A stretch of 64,000 bases of DNA from positions 27,241,822-27,305,821 of the forward strand of contig CM022671.1 of assembly GCA_012295275.1 (NCBI GenBank), read 5' to 3'. The notes below the pieces were generated by a model that saw nothing but the letters and a program-made list of their open reading frames with translations, searched no databases and was not told where the DNA came from. Each line of letters starts with the position of its first letter. Position 1 is the first letter of the stretch. Positions 25,191 to 37,897 of this stretch are shown one piece after another. The position numbers and the translations under genes were made by a program. This DNA is from Chrysomallon squamiferum. Lineage: Eukaryota > Mollusca > Gastropoda > Neomphalida > Peltospiridae.

Positions 25191-25853
25191 TTATGGCTAA
25201 ACAAAAAATATTATACCCAGGAAACTTTTTTATATGTGAACTTTATGCATACATGTAGGCCTACAATGTCTTTCGATGATTAAGAGAGATGGTGATTCCT
25301 AGCATCCAGAATTGATCATTCAGGTTTTAGTTAATCAGATGTTAATGGCTGAAAAGGTGTTATTTTCATGTATGTGCATTTTTAAATCTATATTGTGGCT
25401 AAACAAAAATATTACACCCAGGAAACTTTTTATATGTTTTAGTTAACATGTGGGAGATTAAATTTCACTAAAGGTCATCTCAAGATCACGTGATCCACAC
25501 GGTCAATTTCAAGGTCATAGCAAAGGTCAAAAGGTCAAGGTACTCCAATATTTTCCAAACTAAACAAAAATGGCAGATTTGGAATCCTTGTCATTTTGCC
25601 TTTCTAACAATACCGATTTTATGAAGATTGGCCCAGTAGTTCCTGAGATATGAGGGTTCTAAGGTTGGTGGTCACACCCATTTTTGGCAAAAATCTCAAA
25701 ATTCGGTGGGCCGTATCTCCCACACCACTGGTCTGATTGAGCTAACATTTCAGATTTGGTGCTGTGGGATCCCAGTCAACAAGTATACAAAGTTTCATAA
25801 AAATCTGAGACGGTCGGGTTTAAACCATTGGGTGATTTGACACGGAATGACCC
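25184..25853 (-). repeat. Right inverted arm of transposon copy 1 (about 670 bp)
   Basis: This is the inverse of the left arm and of both arms of copy 2. It contains, at about 25471-25545, several AGGTCA half-sites and the palindrome GATCACGTGATC. It is the most complete arm in copy 1. Confidence 0.85.
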
Positions 25854-25995
25854 TTTAAAAAATGAAGATGAATAAAATAAAAGGAAAATAAACTGTAAAA
25901 AGAAACAGAAAAAGTCCCTTAAAAGGAAAATGTAAAATAATTAAAAAAAATAAATAATTTTCAAGTAATAATATATAATATATTACACAGAGCTG

Positions 25996-26028
<33 letters not shown>
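25996..26028. repeat. Poly-A tract, 33 bp
   Basis: Pure A run, 140 bp right of transposon copy 1. No LINE or SINE body is recognisable beside it. Confidence 0.97.
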
Positions 26029-26029
<1 letters not shown>

Positions 26030-26030
<1 letters not shown>

Positions 26031-26730
26031 ACAGTGAATGAATAGTCTGCTAATCCATCATGTTTATCTGCCACTCTTAAAAGAATAGCTGACATTTTGT
26101 TTATATGTAAATTTATGCAGGAATTCAACGATGTCTGTGTCATATTACATTTAAGTTTGCCAACAACAGATAAGTCATACATGTCTTTTTGAAGAAATAA
26201 ATTATTTAAAAGTGGGACAATTCAAAACTATTGTTATATTGCTACATGAATTGTCTAGTGTGTTTTAAGACAATTGTATTTATAAAGTTACCACTAATCT
26301 TTACATCAAGAAAACAAAATTCTATGAACTTTTTTTTTTTGTTGTGAAACACACTTTCTAGATTCAATTCAGCCAGTCTGTTTTAGTTCTATGTTTAAAC
26401 CCATTTTTGACCTCTCACAAACACACAAGATTTTTTAGAAAAGCACACATCACCATCTTTGATACATCAGTTTACAAAGATAGGTTGGAACTGGAAATAA
26501 CAGAATTAGTACATCAAAAAGAGTTGACTTATTACGACTCAGATTTAATTATACTCCATTAATGAGCATCTGTTAGTTTTTATGATGTCTAAATAAAAAA
26601 AATTAAAAATTAAAAAAATAATAATATAAATCCTTATTTTTACTTCCCAAGAACGTTAGGCTGAGTATAAATATATTCCATCAGATAATAACAGTTTTAT
26701 TTTCTGTTGTAAATAAATAACAATGAACAA

Positions 26731-26765
<35 letters not shown>

Positions 26766-28100
26766 TTACTTACTGCTTAACTATTAATATGATAATATCA
26801 ATGGTGGAAAGAATGTTGTGAAACTCAGGAAACTTCGGTTATACAGTTTGCCATGTGAATAGTGATGAATTAAGGAAAACAAAATGGCTGTGGCACAATG
26901 CAAGCTGGGATATATGAAAGACTGGTAATATCAATGAAAACAAGCGCTAACTCACTTTGCTGCTTTTGTTACATGAATCACAGCACTAAGTGTGGAATTC
27001 TGTCTGTGATAACTAGAAATTAACTAAAACCAATAAAGAGCAAGAAATCTTTCATTGTCCCTGATATAAATTGTCCAAAACGGGAAGTAACTGAAAGGGA
27101 TCTCTGATAACATGAAATTAACCTGCATTTCCAAAACAAAACCCAGTTCATTATTTACAAACCTTTCTACATAAACCAAAAAATATTGTTTCAACTAAAA
27201 AAATTTAAAAAAAAAAAATAATAATAATAATAATAAAGTCAACAACAACAACAAAAAAAACACATCAATCACATAACCCTGACAATACTGCATTGATGTA
27301 TGAACAAAAATTCTTCAGGTTTTTGTGGGTTTTCCATTATAAATTATAGATCTTTTGCTTTGTTGGGGTTTGGGGGGGAGTTTGTGTTTTTGGGGGGTTT
27401 TGTTTTTATTATTACTAATTATTTATTACCAAATTTTTTATTTTTTTATTTTTATTTTATTATTGTCATTAATATTTCATGTGACATATGTATATAACGT
27501 CACATGTATATACAGATGTATGTTTTTCTTCTTCTGTCAAATGTTTCAAATTTTCTTTTTTTATAATTAGAAATTCACTTGCTGATATTAAATAACCTCT
27601 TGTGAAGAAGTGAGTTTTCTTTTCTTTTCTTTTCCCTATGTGAGTTTCTGTCCACATTTTTGTGCTTAGCAACAGACACCATTAAATCAGTCCAAATATA
27701 GTACAAAATGGGTGTTCTTCACCTTGCATTTGTCCCATATTTCCTTAACTATAAGGGCAAATCATTATAAGTGAAATACATTTTTTTTGAGATGATATCC
27801 CTTGTACTATGATTATATTAAATTTATGCACTCTTATTGCAGAATTAAAAACAAAAATCAAGTAAAAAATTTCAGTTTCTCTTGTTTATAAAGGCATTCT
27901 GTTATATGCAAGCATGCTATTAGAAGTAAAACAGACCTTACATTTGTTGCATGTTCTTGTAAGTGAGGGTATACGGTACACATAAAGATCACTATGTCTG
28001 GCTGGAGACCATCTATTCCCTATAAAAACCCAGAATAGTTTTCAGGTGTAAATTTAATGGAATTCTATTTTTATAATTTCTTCTCTTTTTTTTTTGTTCT
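26030..28100. other. AT-rich intron between copy 1 and the (AC)n at 28.3 kb
   Basis: (ATT)n at 26738-26765, AAT units near 27218 and G/T-rich homopolymers near 27360-27400. No gene is seen. Confidence 0.6.
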
Positions 28101-28287
28101 TTCTTTAAATGAAAATTTTGTTCATTGCTGTCCATTTCAATGGTACTAATAAAACCAGACTGTTACAAAAGTAAAGAGATAAAGCTGCTGAAAGTTCAGA
28201 TGTTAATGGGTTGAAAAGAGATGGGAAAATATGATGGGAAGAAGATGGAAAATGTAAAAAAGAAAACAAACCAAACAAGATAAAAAA

Positions 28288-28289
<2 letters not shown>

Positions 28290-28345
<56 letters not shown>
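28290..28345. repeat. (AC)n microsatellite
   Basis: AC tract. It accounts for the Cys/Val run in the 142-codon minus-strand frame at 28105-28533. Confidence 0.97.
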
Positions 28346-28348
<3 letters not shown>

Positions 28349-31248
28349 CACACTAATAAAACAAAACAAAATGAAAAAACAAACAATTCTAACATAACAT
28401 GTTTAGCAGTGAACTGAATTTTTACATGTCTGAAGATTGCTTTGAAGGTATTCCATGTTGTCCTACATATAGCCAACTGCATTGTGATGCAGGATTTTTT
28501 TTTTTTTTCAAATTCTTCTTCAGATTCTTCCATTTATTCTAAATATATTTTAAAATGTAAAACAAAATATCATTATAAGTTATGCCCTAAATAAAGTTTT
28601 ATTTTCTATGTACCTTTTTTTAAAATTAAATTTGGTTTTAGGTATTTCTTATTTCTTCTTATTATTTTTAAAAAAAATATTATTTGAATGTAAAACAATT
28701 CAAACACAACTGAAACTAAAGTTCAAATGGTTAAACTAACAAAGGAACCTTAAAAAAAAAATAAAAATAAAAATCTAAATTATTTTGAGTCAGACATTAC
28801 AGACTTCCAAGGACCTGGTATTTCAGCTTATTTTGAACAATATTTATGGCTGTTGTTTTTCCCACAAAGGAGGCAGTGGTTGGCAGACAGAAAGCTGAAT
28901 TAATAAGTTTGTTTGTTGTGACACTCATGTGAACAATAAAGACAACTGTGTATAAAACATCCTTGAAGAAGAAAGGTGATCTGACTTGATGTGTTTTTTT
29001 GTTAATAAGGTTGTTGTATCACCACCAAGCAGTTAATTCAGTCTAATATTGTACTGTCTGTTATGGTTTGTGTTTTGTGTCAGCTGATCCTTATAAGTTT
29101 CTGTTAACATAATTTCCTTGAGCATGTGAAAAAATGTAAAAGAGATGTATTTTGGTAGCACTAGTCATTTATTTATCTGCTTTGATTTTTATGTAATCAG
29201 ACACTAACATATTAATCTTATAGTCGAGAAATACAAATCATAGCATAACAAGTTTAGTAGTGAACTGATGTCTCTTCATTACTGTATTTCATTTTAGTTT
29301 GGTTTATCAACACAAAAATAAATAAATAAATAAATAAATAAATGAAAAATGTGAAATTCAAATACTGTAAGTTATTCTGTCAAGTGGGAATAACTGAGAA
29401 TGGGCAACCATTTGATCTGAATGGTAAATTATAATTTATTATTTAATAACCTGGTAGATAATATAATTATATATTATTTTTTAAACTCAATTCAAATAGG
29501 ATTTTTGTTTTCATTTCAGAGTTACAGTACCCAGGTTTCCAGATAGGTATATAACTAATCAGTATATTTTAAATTATATTTGTTTAAGAGCTATACAAAT
29601 AGTAGGATAAATTTACATTATTACCCTTTAAACAAACTTAGAGCAGCAGCTAATACAGAAACAGGGATATTTATTACACAAAAAACAACAATACACTCAA
29701 ATACATGTTAAACCCTTAAAACTTTCATTTTGAAAAGGAAAAAAAAAATATATATAAATTAACCCTAATTTACTCTAATTAACTTTTTTTAAAAAAAACC
29801 CAACAAAACACAAACCTATCTATTTCACAAACCTATTTTAGATAAATACTTTTAACTCTATTTACTTGCATTGAAATGCATTACAGACAAACAAATGGAA
29901 CGGTTCGAAAATTATAACATAATTATCTGCTTCACTGGAACGTTCTATAAAAGCAAATATTTACTTTTAAGAGTGAATACTGTCCAACAACAACAATTAT
30001 AATGCAAAATACAAAATATTAAGTGGATGATGGTATCATGTTCAAGAACTTTTCAAAGTCGCTCAAGCATGCATTTCTAAGATGAACACACACTGGGAAT
30101 CCTGGAGGAGATACACCCAGTTTTCTGCTGACAAGAGTTTTTTTTTTATTTTAAATTGATATATATATATATATTGAAACTTATGCAATTTTTGGAAGTT
30201 AAACACATCACAATGATGGTGTTCACCCCTTTCCAGAAATTCTGATCTGCCCTTGTTACATGTATTTTATTAACATTTAACTAGATTTTTTTTTTTTTTT
30301 ATCCCAGAACATCAAAGTATAGTAAAGAAACACCCAAATGATCAGTGGATTATTTTTAGATATAACTGAAGTCTGAACAAATAATGTGAAAAAGTACGTA
30401 TATCCATTCATACTATTTTGAATGAATGAATGAATATTTGTTAAATGACAGATTTTTTTTAACTTATTATTATTATTATTGAGTTTAAGTGCATAGATAC
30501 TGAGCCCAATTAGGTAGGATCTAGTAAATGATTTTTTTTTTTTTTCGCTGAATGTTAGTCTACTTAAACAATATATTTTCAGCAATGCATTGTTTCCAAG
30601 CCATTCAGAAATAAAATTATAGAAATCTCAGTAGGACAGAAATTTAAGTAGGATTTGTGTTACGTAGTGGGATTATTACTGCTTTCACTAGGTATCAGAT
30701 ACTGTAGGCCATTTCAGGAAAATTGTCATCATCTATATTTACACATTGCAGACAAACATTAATTTACACCCAAATATATCTGTATTACTTATGGAAATTA
30801 AACATTCTGATTACCATTGACATTGATTATAAACTTGTCTTTTCTCTTCCCTAAACCATCTATTCAGGATGCAACAACAAATTAAATATTTTACTAAAAA
30901 AATATTATTCTTGTGCTGCTGCAGCTACTGCTGTTACTGCTGGTGAGGATGATGAAGCAAAACAATAGAAATCTTTTGGGTTTTGGGGGTTTTTTTCAAA
31001 AAAAGTAATATGGTAGCTATATTTTAACTACACAATGTTTAGCTTTTTGAACAGAAAGCTGATAAAAAAGATTGCAATATTTTAGGAACAGAAATATTAA
31101 AGGACACTGATATATATAACTGCAATATTTGGTTTCATTGAAATGAAGGACAGCAATACTGTTGCAAGATTTTAACACAGAAATGTTTAGATTTCTGAAC
31201 ACAGGTCAGTAATAAGGTTCCAAATGTATTCTAAAAAGTTTGTCTTAC
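28346..31248. other. AT-rich intron just downstream of exon 2
   Basis: (AAAT)n at 29318-29343, a short (AT)n at 30160-30174 and a GCTGCTGCAGCTACTGCTG patch near 30916. No coding continuation of the TPR domain is recognised. Confidence 0.6.
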
Positions 31249-31515
31249 CTTCACCCATCTTGGATTGAGTTCTTTGGCTTTCCTCGCATCATCCACACTC
31301 TTCTGACACTGTCCAAGTTTGAGGTAGGCAGCAGAGCGGTTTGTGTAGAGGATGTGGTTCGAAGGGTCGAGTTCGATGGCTTCCGAGTACAGCTGCACTG
31401 CACGCCGGAAGTCACCACTGTTGACAGCTTCATTGCTTTCTCTCACCTTCTGCAGAAATATCGCCTGGTTGCTAGGACTGGCACGGCTGACACTGGCTTC
31501 TGATTGGCTGTTTAC
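31249..31515 (-). CDS. TTC28-like: Coding exon 2 of a TTC28-like gene: two TPR units
   Basis: This is an 89-codon exon, phase 0 at both ends. On the minus strand it follows a T-rich tract ending TTTGTAG (AG at 31517-31516) and stops at AAG|GTAAGA (GT at 31248-31247). TPR unit 1 spans exon residues about 20-53, with the consensus small and aromatic positions Gly34, Ala39, Tyr43, Ala46 and Pro51. TPR unit 2 spans about 54-87, with Tyr57, the NRSAAY stretch, Gly68, Ala80 and Pro85; Ser73 replaces the usual Ala at repeat position 20. The lead-in FLQKVRESNEA and the ends NRSAAY and LNPRW match my recollection of the first TPR pair of TTC28 (a large TPR scaffold protein linked to the midbody and cytokinesis) better than STIP1/HOP, the main alternative. 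TPR units form helical hairpins that bind partner proteins. The first 17 or so residues are Ser/Asn/Gln-rich linker. The next exon is not in this window, so the protein is only partly visible. Confidence 0.85.
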
Positions 31516-31700
31516 CTACAAATCAAAGATAAAACAAAACATTTTTAAAGAGTTTTGGATTTAAAAGCTGATGCCATTTATAATTTTTATTTTTTTATTT
31601 TTATAATTTAATGATAATTGTAGAAAGAAGTTGCAATAAAACAAGACAATTCAAATAAATAAGTATGAATATTAAAATGAGACATGATTTTTGGAAAAAA

Positions 31701-31830
31701 TTACCTAAAAAATAATTTCATTTAAAGAAAATATAAAAATGATTCTGTCGGTTTCCCAAAATGAATAAAATTTCCTAAAAAATTTTTTTTTTAAAGAAAA
31801 TATAAAAAATGATTCTCTCTGTGTCAGCCA
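31701..31830. repeat. 70-bp tandem duplication beside exon 2
   Basis: TTACCTAAAAAATAATTTCA... and TTTCCTAAAAAATTTTTTTT... each lead to AAAGAAAATATAAAAA and TGATTCTSTC. The pair lies about 190 bp upstream of the exon 2 acceptor. Confidence 0.75.
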
Positions 31831-31960
31831 TTCTTGTTGAAGGAAATCCATAATCTTGACATAAACATGAAAACATACACTACTACTAATAAACTGAATT
31901 TTAGTTTTAACCCATTTAAGAACCATATGGGGATAATGTACAAATATTCCTTTTACATTC

Positions 31961-33093
31961 AAATAAGAAATATTTTTATCTTCACAGAAATTTAATATAT
32001 AGCGTTTTATAAGCAGGACAGTACATATCTTATTGTTTGTTAATAAGAACACAAATGTTATATTTTTTATGTCCAGAGATGTATTAATTACCTCCCAATT
32101 CTAATAACTGTTGTATTTTGTTGTTTTTGTTGTTGTTGTTACATGGTTATAATAGTTTTTTTCCTATTTAACCATTGTTCTCTCAACAAAGTCTACCTTT
32201 AGTGGCATAAACATACTCACTGATGGTTTTTAACTGTATGTTTATGCATCACTGATGTGTGTGTGCATGCATGTGTGACTGCACATCTGTGTGTATGTGT
32301 ATGCTGATAATCAAAGCACATGCTTGCATGTCTACATATGTGTTGATAAATCTGTAAAATAGTGAACAGAATCTCTCCATTAAGATTTGATCTAAACCCT
32401 GAAGTGGGTTTCCTGTTTACGTTAATCAGATGATTTTCATTTAAATAATGCTGGGACATACAACCAGTATTAAAATAAAAATGGATCTTATAAATAAATC
32501 ACTGTGATTTGTAACTGAACTGGCAATCCTGTGAGTTATGCACCTCGAGAAACAAATTGATAATAATCCTCTAATACCAGCATTTTTCTGCATTTTCTTT
32601 CTTTACCTTTGGGCTCAGGTTGATAACAAATACAGTCATAAAAAAACAAACCTCCTACAACTCACAAGCCATTAATAGTGAAATTCTAACTGTCTGTGTT
32701 ATGTAGCCAACAGATTACACAAATTACACATGATCACAAAGGTCTTTTAAAATATCCCCCAGGTCAGTTAATGGAGAAATAAAATAAAAGCATGTGTCAC
32801 TGAAGGTATTTTATTTTATTTTAGAAACATTTATTACCTTCACAGAAATTTTATGTTCACTGTTTTATAAGCAGGACAGTACATATCTTACTGTTTCGGT
32901 TTTGTTAATGATGGGTATGTAATGTTTTTAAATACAGGGGCATATTAGTTATTTCCCAATTCAAATTATTTTTGTTTTGTCATTAAAATGCTATTATATT
33001 TTGTTATTGTTGTTGTTTACATGGTAATGATAGTTTTTTTTGGCATTCTGACCATTCTGAACATAGTGTACCTTTAGTCCCATAAACAGTGTA
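31961..33093. repeat. Pair of direct repeats of about 260 bp (31961-32218 and 32818-33093)
   Basis: Shared in order: CTTCACAGAAATTT, GTTTTATAAGCAGGACAGTA followed by CATATCTTA, TTCCCAATTC/CTCCCAATTC, TTGTTGTTGTTACATGGT, and TACCTTTAGTSSCATAAACA. About 600 bp of unrelated DNA separates them. Origin as a dispersed repeat or old duplication cannot be decided. Confidence 0.75.
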
Positions 33094-33947
33094 AATACAT
33101 TTTTTTATACTTTGAAGTGATGTAAGTGTCGATATATACAAATATAATCATCAATCAAACCTTTTAAAAATTCTATACAAATGTTAACTGAAAATGGTTT
33201 AGGATATTTTTACTACCTCACCAATATAAATAGAATTAATAAAGATTGGTGTAACTATGGGTGTGTGTAACATACCTTAAAGGATTTTATTGTTACACCT
33301 GTGTTTATCTGTTCAGTGGACAGTATGATGGGATATGCCATAGTGCACAGGGTAATTACTTTTAGTCATGGTTTGTTCTAACTATCATGTGTCCTGCTAT
33401 TATTTATAATGAAGTATTTGTTATGTCAACCATTCCAGGATACAGAAGTGACAACAACAAACAAATCACTATGAAGGACTTCACAACAAAATCAAAAATG
33501 GCAGCCAAACTGGATTTTTCACTTACAAGAACAAGGCTTTGCTTTTAGACAAAACCGTCAGATAAACTGTACATGAAGAAGAAAAGATAAATAGCCTTTG
33601 TCCATGATAAAGGTCACTTCAGTAGTGACCCTTCTATGGCCTCAATTAGAGAATGACTCTTTTTGTGAGTTCTTTTCTTTCAAGATATGGCTGAGTGATG
33701 AGGTGTTGAAGGGAGTATGACATGTTTTGACAATTAAATGACAACACACTCTTCAGAAGATCACATTTAATACAATTAAGACATTTCTTTTCAAGGCAAT
33801 TGTTTGTACAGTCCTCTATAGTGTTTCATGTTTAAATACTGTAAACAAATATTAAATATATGTACACCCATATATTTCAGGAGATATTATATTTCAGATT
33901 ACATCCATATATTACATCTATATTACAAACAAATCCCATCACAAACC

Positions 33948-33949
<2 letters not shown>

Positions 33950-34040
<91 letters not shown>
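33950..34040. repeat. (AC)n microsatellite, about 90 bp, uninterrupted
   Basis: A pure AC tract, the longest uninterrupted one in the window. Confidence 0.98.
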
Positions 34041-34043
<3 letters not shown>

Positions 34044-34738
34044 CATGCATGCACACATATCTGTACATGTTAGTCATTAGAGGACATTAAAACTGGATCT
34101 ATATTTAACATAATAATAAATAAAACTGGCAGATATTCTTCAAAGTAGTACAGGAATATCCTTAATGCTCTACTTATTTCTTGTTACAGTCAGATAAAAT
34201 GTGTAATGTAAATCTCCAACATCAATCATAATTAGGCACTGTGGTAATCTGTTGGGAATGTGGTCACTGGGTGACATCATCAAGGTGACATTCTAGTAGC
34301 AGTCTAAAACTGTAACCTAAGAAACCAGAATTAGACACTTAACAGAGCTGAGCATGGAACCCTAGAATTAGCCTGTAATGATTAAAAAAAAATGAAAAGA
34401 AACAGGAACATTAACAGCATACTTGAACATTTTAACATTTTTATATATCCATATACTGATTTAATGTCATACACAAGTTTTTATAAAAACCTACCCATAA
34501 ACAGTAAGATACAGAAATTATGGAGCAGTGGATGTTTTGGGAAATATCTTAATAGTTCTGTCTGGGGAGGGCACTCTGCTACTGAGTTGCAGCTTTTTCT
34601 CCCTCATTTCACAGGACATAACACAATGCAAGTCTACATCTTTGACATGATAGGAAAATAAATACAGTACAGCCTTATCAAGCATAATATCTTAATACCA
34701 GTCTAAAACTGAAAAATGACAAAAAAATACAATAATAA

Positions 34739-34746
34739 TATTAATA

Positions 34747-34785
<39 letters not shown>
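34739..34785. repeat. (AAT)n microsatellite
   Basis: About fourteen AAT units. Confidence 0.95.
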
Positions 34786-34787
<2 letters not shown>

Positions 34788-35439
34788 TAAAATATAATTT
34801 TAAAAAAGAAAAAGAAAAAAAGAAAATTTTATTATACCGTCTTTTTGGGGATAATAACAGTTTAAAAAGTTTAAGGTTAAAAAAACACACCTGATGGCTC
34901 ACTTTTACATCAGTATGCAAATAATAATAACTGCAGGGTATTCTACTGACAAAGACATCTATGAAGCAGTGCACTGTAACAGCATGTGTGCATTGTCAGT
35001 GCAGTTTATGGTGCTCAACACATTTAGCTGGTGAAAAAACAAAATAAAAGCATGCAGCTTGTGGAAGATTTATTTAACAATTTGTAATGTTGAATAACAG
35101 CTTCATGAAAATGTTTGGAGGTTGCAAATCTTCAAATCTTCCTGATCATATACAGAAAACAAAATGAGTAAAAACAAATTAAATTAAGATGAAGATAAAC
35201 TAGGTAGATTTAATTTTATGGTTAAGTCTGTTCCAGTCAAAATGATGAAAAATCATTTGTTTGATATATTAATGATAGTTGAAAGAGATTTTGATAATAC
35301 AATAACTGTTAGTAAAAAAAACAAACACAATTTTTTTTTTTTTTTTAGTTTTTTTTATCTTTTCAAGAAGTTCAGTATATCACTTTTGTTCAGGTACTGT
35401 TCAACAAATATTCTTTTTTTTTTTTTAGTGCATAATACT

Positions 35440-35520
35440 ATTAAGACAAACACACACATAGACACAAACTGGGACATACACACACACAGACACAAACTGG
35501 GACATACACACAGACACAGC
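35440..35520. repeat. Short tandem repeat with ACAAACTGGGACATACAC unit
   Basis: The CAGACACAAACTGGGACATA unit recurs two to three times within AC-rich sequence. Confidence 0.7.
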
Positions 35521-36596
35521 CAGGCAGTGACATAACCAGTACTTCCAGTGACACAGTACAAATATCACATGTTACAGCCAGATGACCTAATTCCAAACTG
35601 GATTCTTGTCCACTAAGGCAATGAATGCATTGCACTATTTGTACCGTAATTTATTATTTACATGTTAATGTAACTGCAGTTATGTGAAATCCATATTTGG
35701 AAAATACTGTATCGTGCTCTAAATGCTTCAATTAAAATTTTATTTCCATATTCTCTTAATACATGATGAAATATTAGAAACAAATTATTTTATATTCATT
35801 CACATCAGTGTCTTAAAGAAATAGTCAAAATTATTAAACGTTAAGGAAATTTTATCTAGCAGTGTGACATAACTTTGACATTGTATTCCATTAGTGCAGT
35901 TAATTCCAATTTGCAGTGTAACATATATATCTTATTTCACTGCTGTGATGTTATCCTGCTGTGGAATATGTTGAAAAAATGTATAGTCATGTGGTATCTT
36001 TTGTGTAAGGGTAATTGGCATGCAAAGTGTTGTTAAAACTCAGCTGGAACATTAATATTTTATAGTAATTTGTAGAGCTTAAACAAATGGCAAATGAAAT
36101 AAAGAAAAATTTATCACCAAGCATTAAATTTTTATGATTAATGCTTTAAAAAAAAATGAAGAAGAAATTAAAAGTGTAATTGTGAAAATATTATAATAAT
36201 AAAATGATTATGATTTATGATCTTCCCATGTCAATTTTATGTCAAATGAATTAAATTGTTTCTCATCAATCAAAAGCAATTACAGGTTTTCATGCATCAT
36301 GATGTAATGTTACAATGGAAATATGATAAATCAGTGTCATATCTTCTAAATTATACCTTTCACCAACATCTTCCTAATCAAATATTAAAACACAGATGGA
36401 TTATCTCAATTATTCAGCAAATATAATAAATAACAATTTAGAAAATATATGAACATTTTTTTTTTTTTTTTTTTTTGCCTATAAAAATTATCTAGAGTAA
36501 CACTGAACACCAAAAAAATAAAAATAATAATAAAGTATAAAAAGAAATAATTTTATGACAATATTACTACAGTATATGAAATCCATATTTGTGTTT

Positions 36597-36766
36597 TTTG
36601 TGTGTGTGTGTGTGTGACACAGAGAGAGAAAGTGTGTATTTATGGTTTTGTCAGTGTGTATCTATGTGAGTACTTGAGTATATTCTGTGTCTTTATTTTG
36701 GTGTATCTGTGCACATCTATACATGTGTATATATGTGTATGTGTGTATGTGTGTGTGTATGTGTGT

Positions 36767-36836
<70 letters not shown>

Positions 36837-36880
36837 TGTGTGTGTGTATATGGTGTGTGTGTGTGTGTGTATGTGTGTGT

Positions 36881-36927
<47 letters not shown>

Positions 36928-37047
36928 TGTATGTGTATGTGTGTGTGGATGTATCTGTGTGTATTTGTTGTGTACATGTGTATGTATGTTTGTGTGGTGT
37001 TTTGTGTGTGTGTGAGAATGCTGTGTGTGTGTGTGGTGTGTGTGTGT

Positions 37048-37094
<47 letters not shown>
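36597..37094. repeat. Large compound (GT)n microsatellite, about 500 bp
   Basis: (GT)n runs are broken by GTAT, GTTT, TGATG and TGGT interruptions. All of the Cys/Val- and His/Thr-repeat open frames over 36.6-37.2 kb are translations of this tract. Confidence 0.97.
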
Positions 37095-37897
37095 ATGTAT
37101 CTGAGTGTATTTGTTGGATACCTCTGTACATGTCTGTATACAGAGGCTATGTTTTTACGTGGATATGTTTTGTCTGTATATGAGAATGCTGGTGTGTGAG
37201 TGTGGATGTGGCTCTCTCTCTCTCTCTCACTCTGTCTCTTTTTTGTCTTAACAATATATAAATCACAAACAGTGTGTTCTTTGTGTTATCCACATTTTTT
37301 AGGTAAACAATTTGTGTACCTGTAGTAAGTCAGAGAAAAAAGATCTCACACCACCGACTTGTAAAACAAAATTTAATATCTTTATAAATAATGCATGCTC
37401 ACTTCTGGGTCATATGCCATTCCTACACCATTTCAACTAGATAACAAAATGTTCTCTACATACTGCATTTTTGTTTTATACATATTTAATTATCTTTAGT
37501 GATGTTACTGAAATAATTTATTTGCATTCTGTTTGTTTCAAAGATACATTTTATCATTGTTTTTTTAATATAACATTATTGTTATTATTATTATTTTTAT
37601 TTATTTATATATATTTTCTTTGGTCATCTAATCTGAATTAATTACTTTTACAGTATAACAATAAGAAAGATAAGTTTAAAAATATTTTGGCACTGCTTTT
37701 TTTCTGTAGCTGGTATGTCACTGCATTCAGAGGAGACCAGACTATTCTGTGGTTTGTCCATATTTTTCATTAAACAGTACAGAAGTCATCAAACAGGTAG
37801 TTGTAGTAACATTTCAGCACACACTATTAATAACAATAGTAACAGCTATAGTGTTCAAATAAATTTAAAACCTCCCAAAAAACAAGGATATTTAAAA

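Larger units (their letters stand above)
23486..25853 (+). mobile_element. Long-TIR DNA transposon, copy 1 (non-autonomous, 2,368 bp)
   Basis: The element begins GGGTCATTCCATGTCAAATC and ends with the inverse, GATTTGACACGGAATGACCC. It is flanked by TTTA at 23482-23485 and 25854-25857, a likely 4-bp target duplication. The right arm is about 670 bp (25184-25853). The left arm is about 336 bp (23486-23821) because an internal part has been lost at 23635/23636. The middle holds a decayed coding segment on the plus strand (about 24731-25180) plus roughly 800 bp of noncoding DNA shared with copy 2. The superfamily is not assigned: long arms, GGG/CCC termini and a 4-bp duplication are seen, but no catalytic triad is present. 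It lies in intron 2 in antisense orientation to the host gene. Confidence 0.88.
1..31248 (-). other. Intron 2 of the TTC28-like gene, incomplete (continues past the left end)
   Basis: From the donor at 31248 leftward no continuation of the TPR domain is visible. In TTC28-type proteins the segment after the LNPRW-type end should resume with a helix resembling YFRQG, and no open frame here gives it. The stretch is therefore read as more than 31 kb of intron. It contains microsatellites, a minisatellite, a SINE head, a foldback and transposon copy 1. An exon too short to recognise could be hidden. Confidence 0.55.

Noticed and set aside
31240-31564. Open frames on the plus strand and in another minus frame over exon 2
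   Set aside because: These are shadows of the TPR exon. Only the minus frame with phase 0 shows TPR residues and fits both splice sites.
36602-37199. Several long open frames rich in Cys/Val or His/Thr
   Set aside because: They are six-frame translations of the (GT)n/(AC)n tract. Overlapping frames on both strands show the same dipeptide pattern, with no domain.
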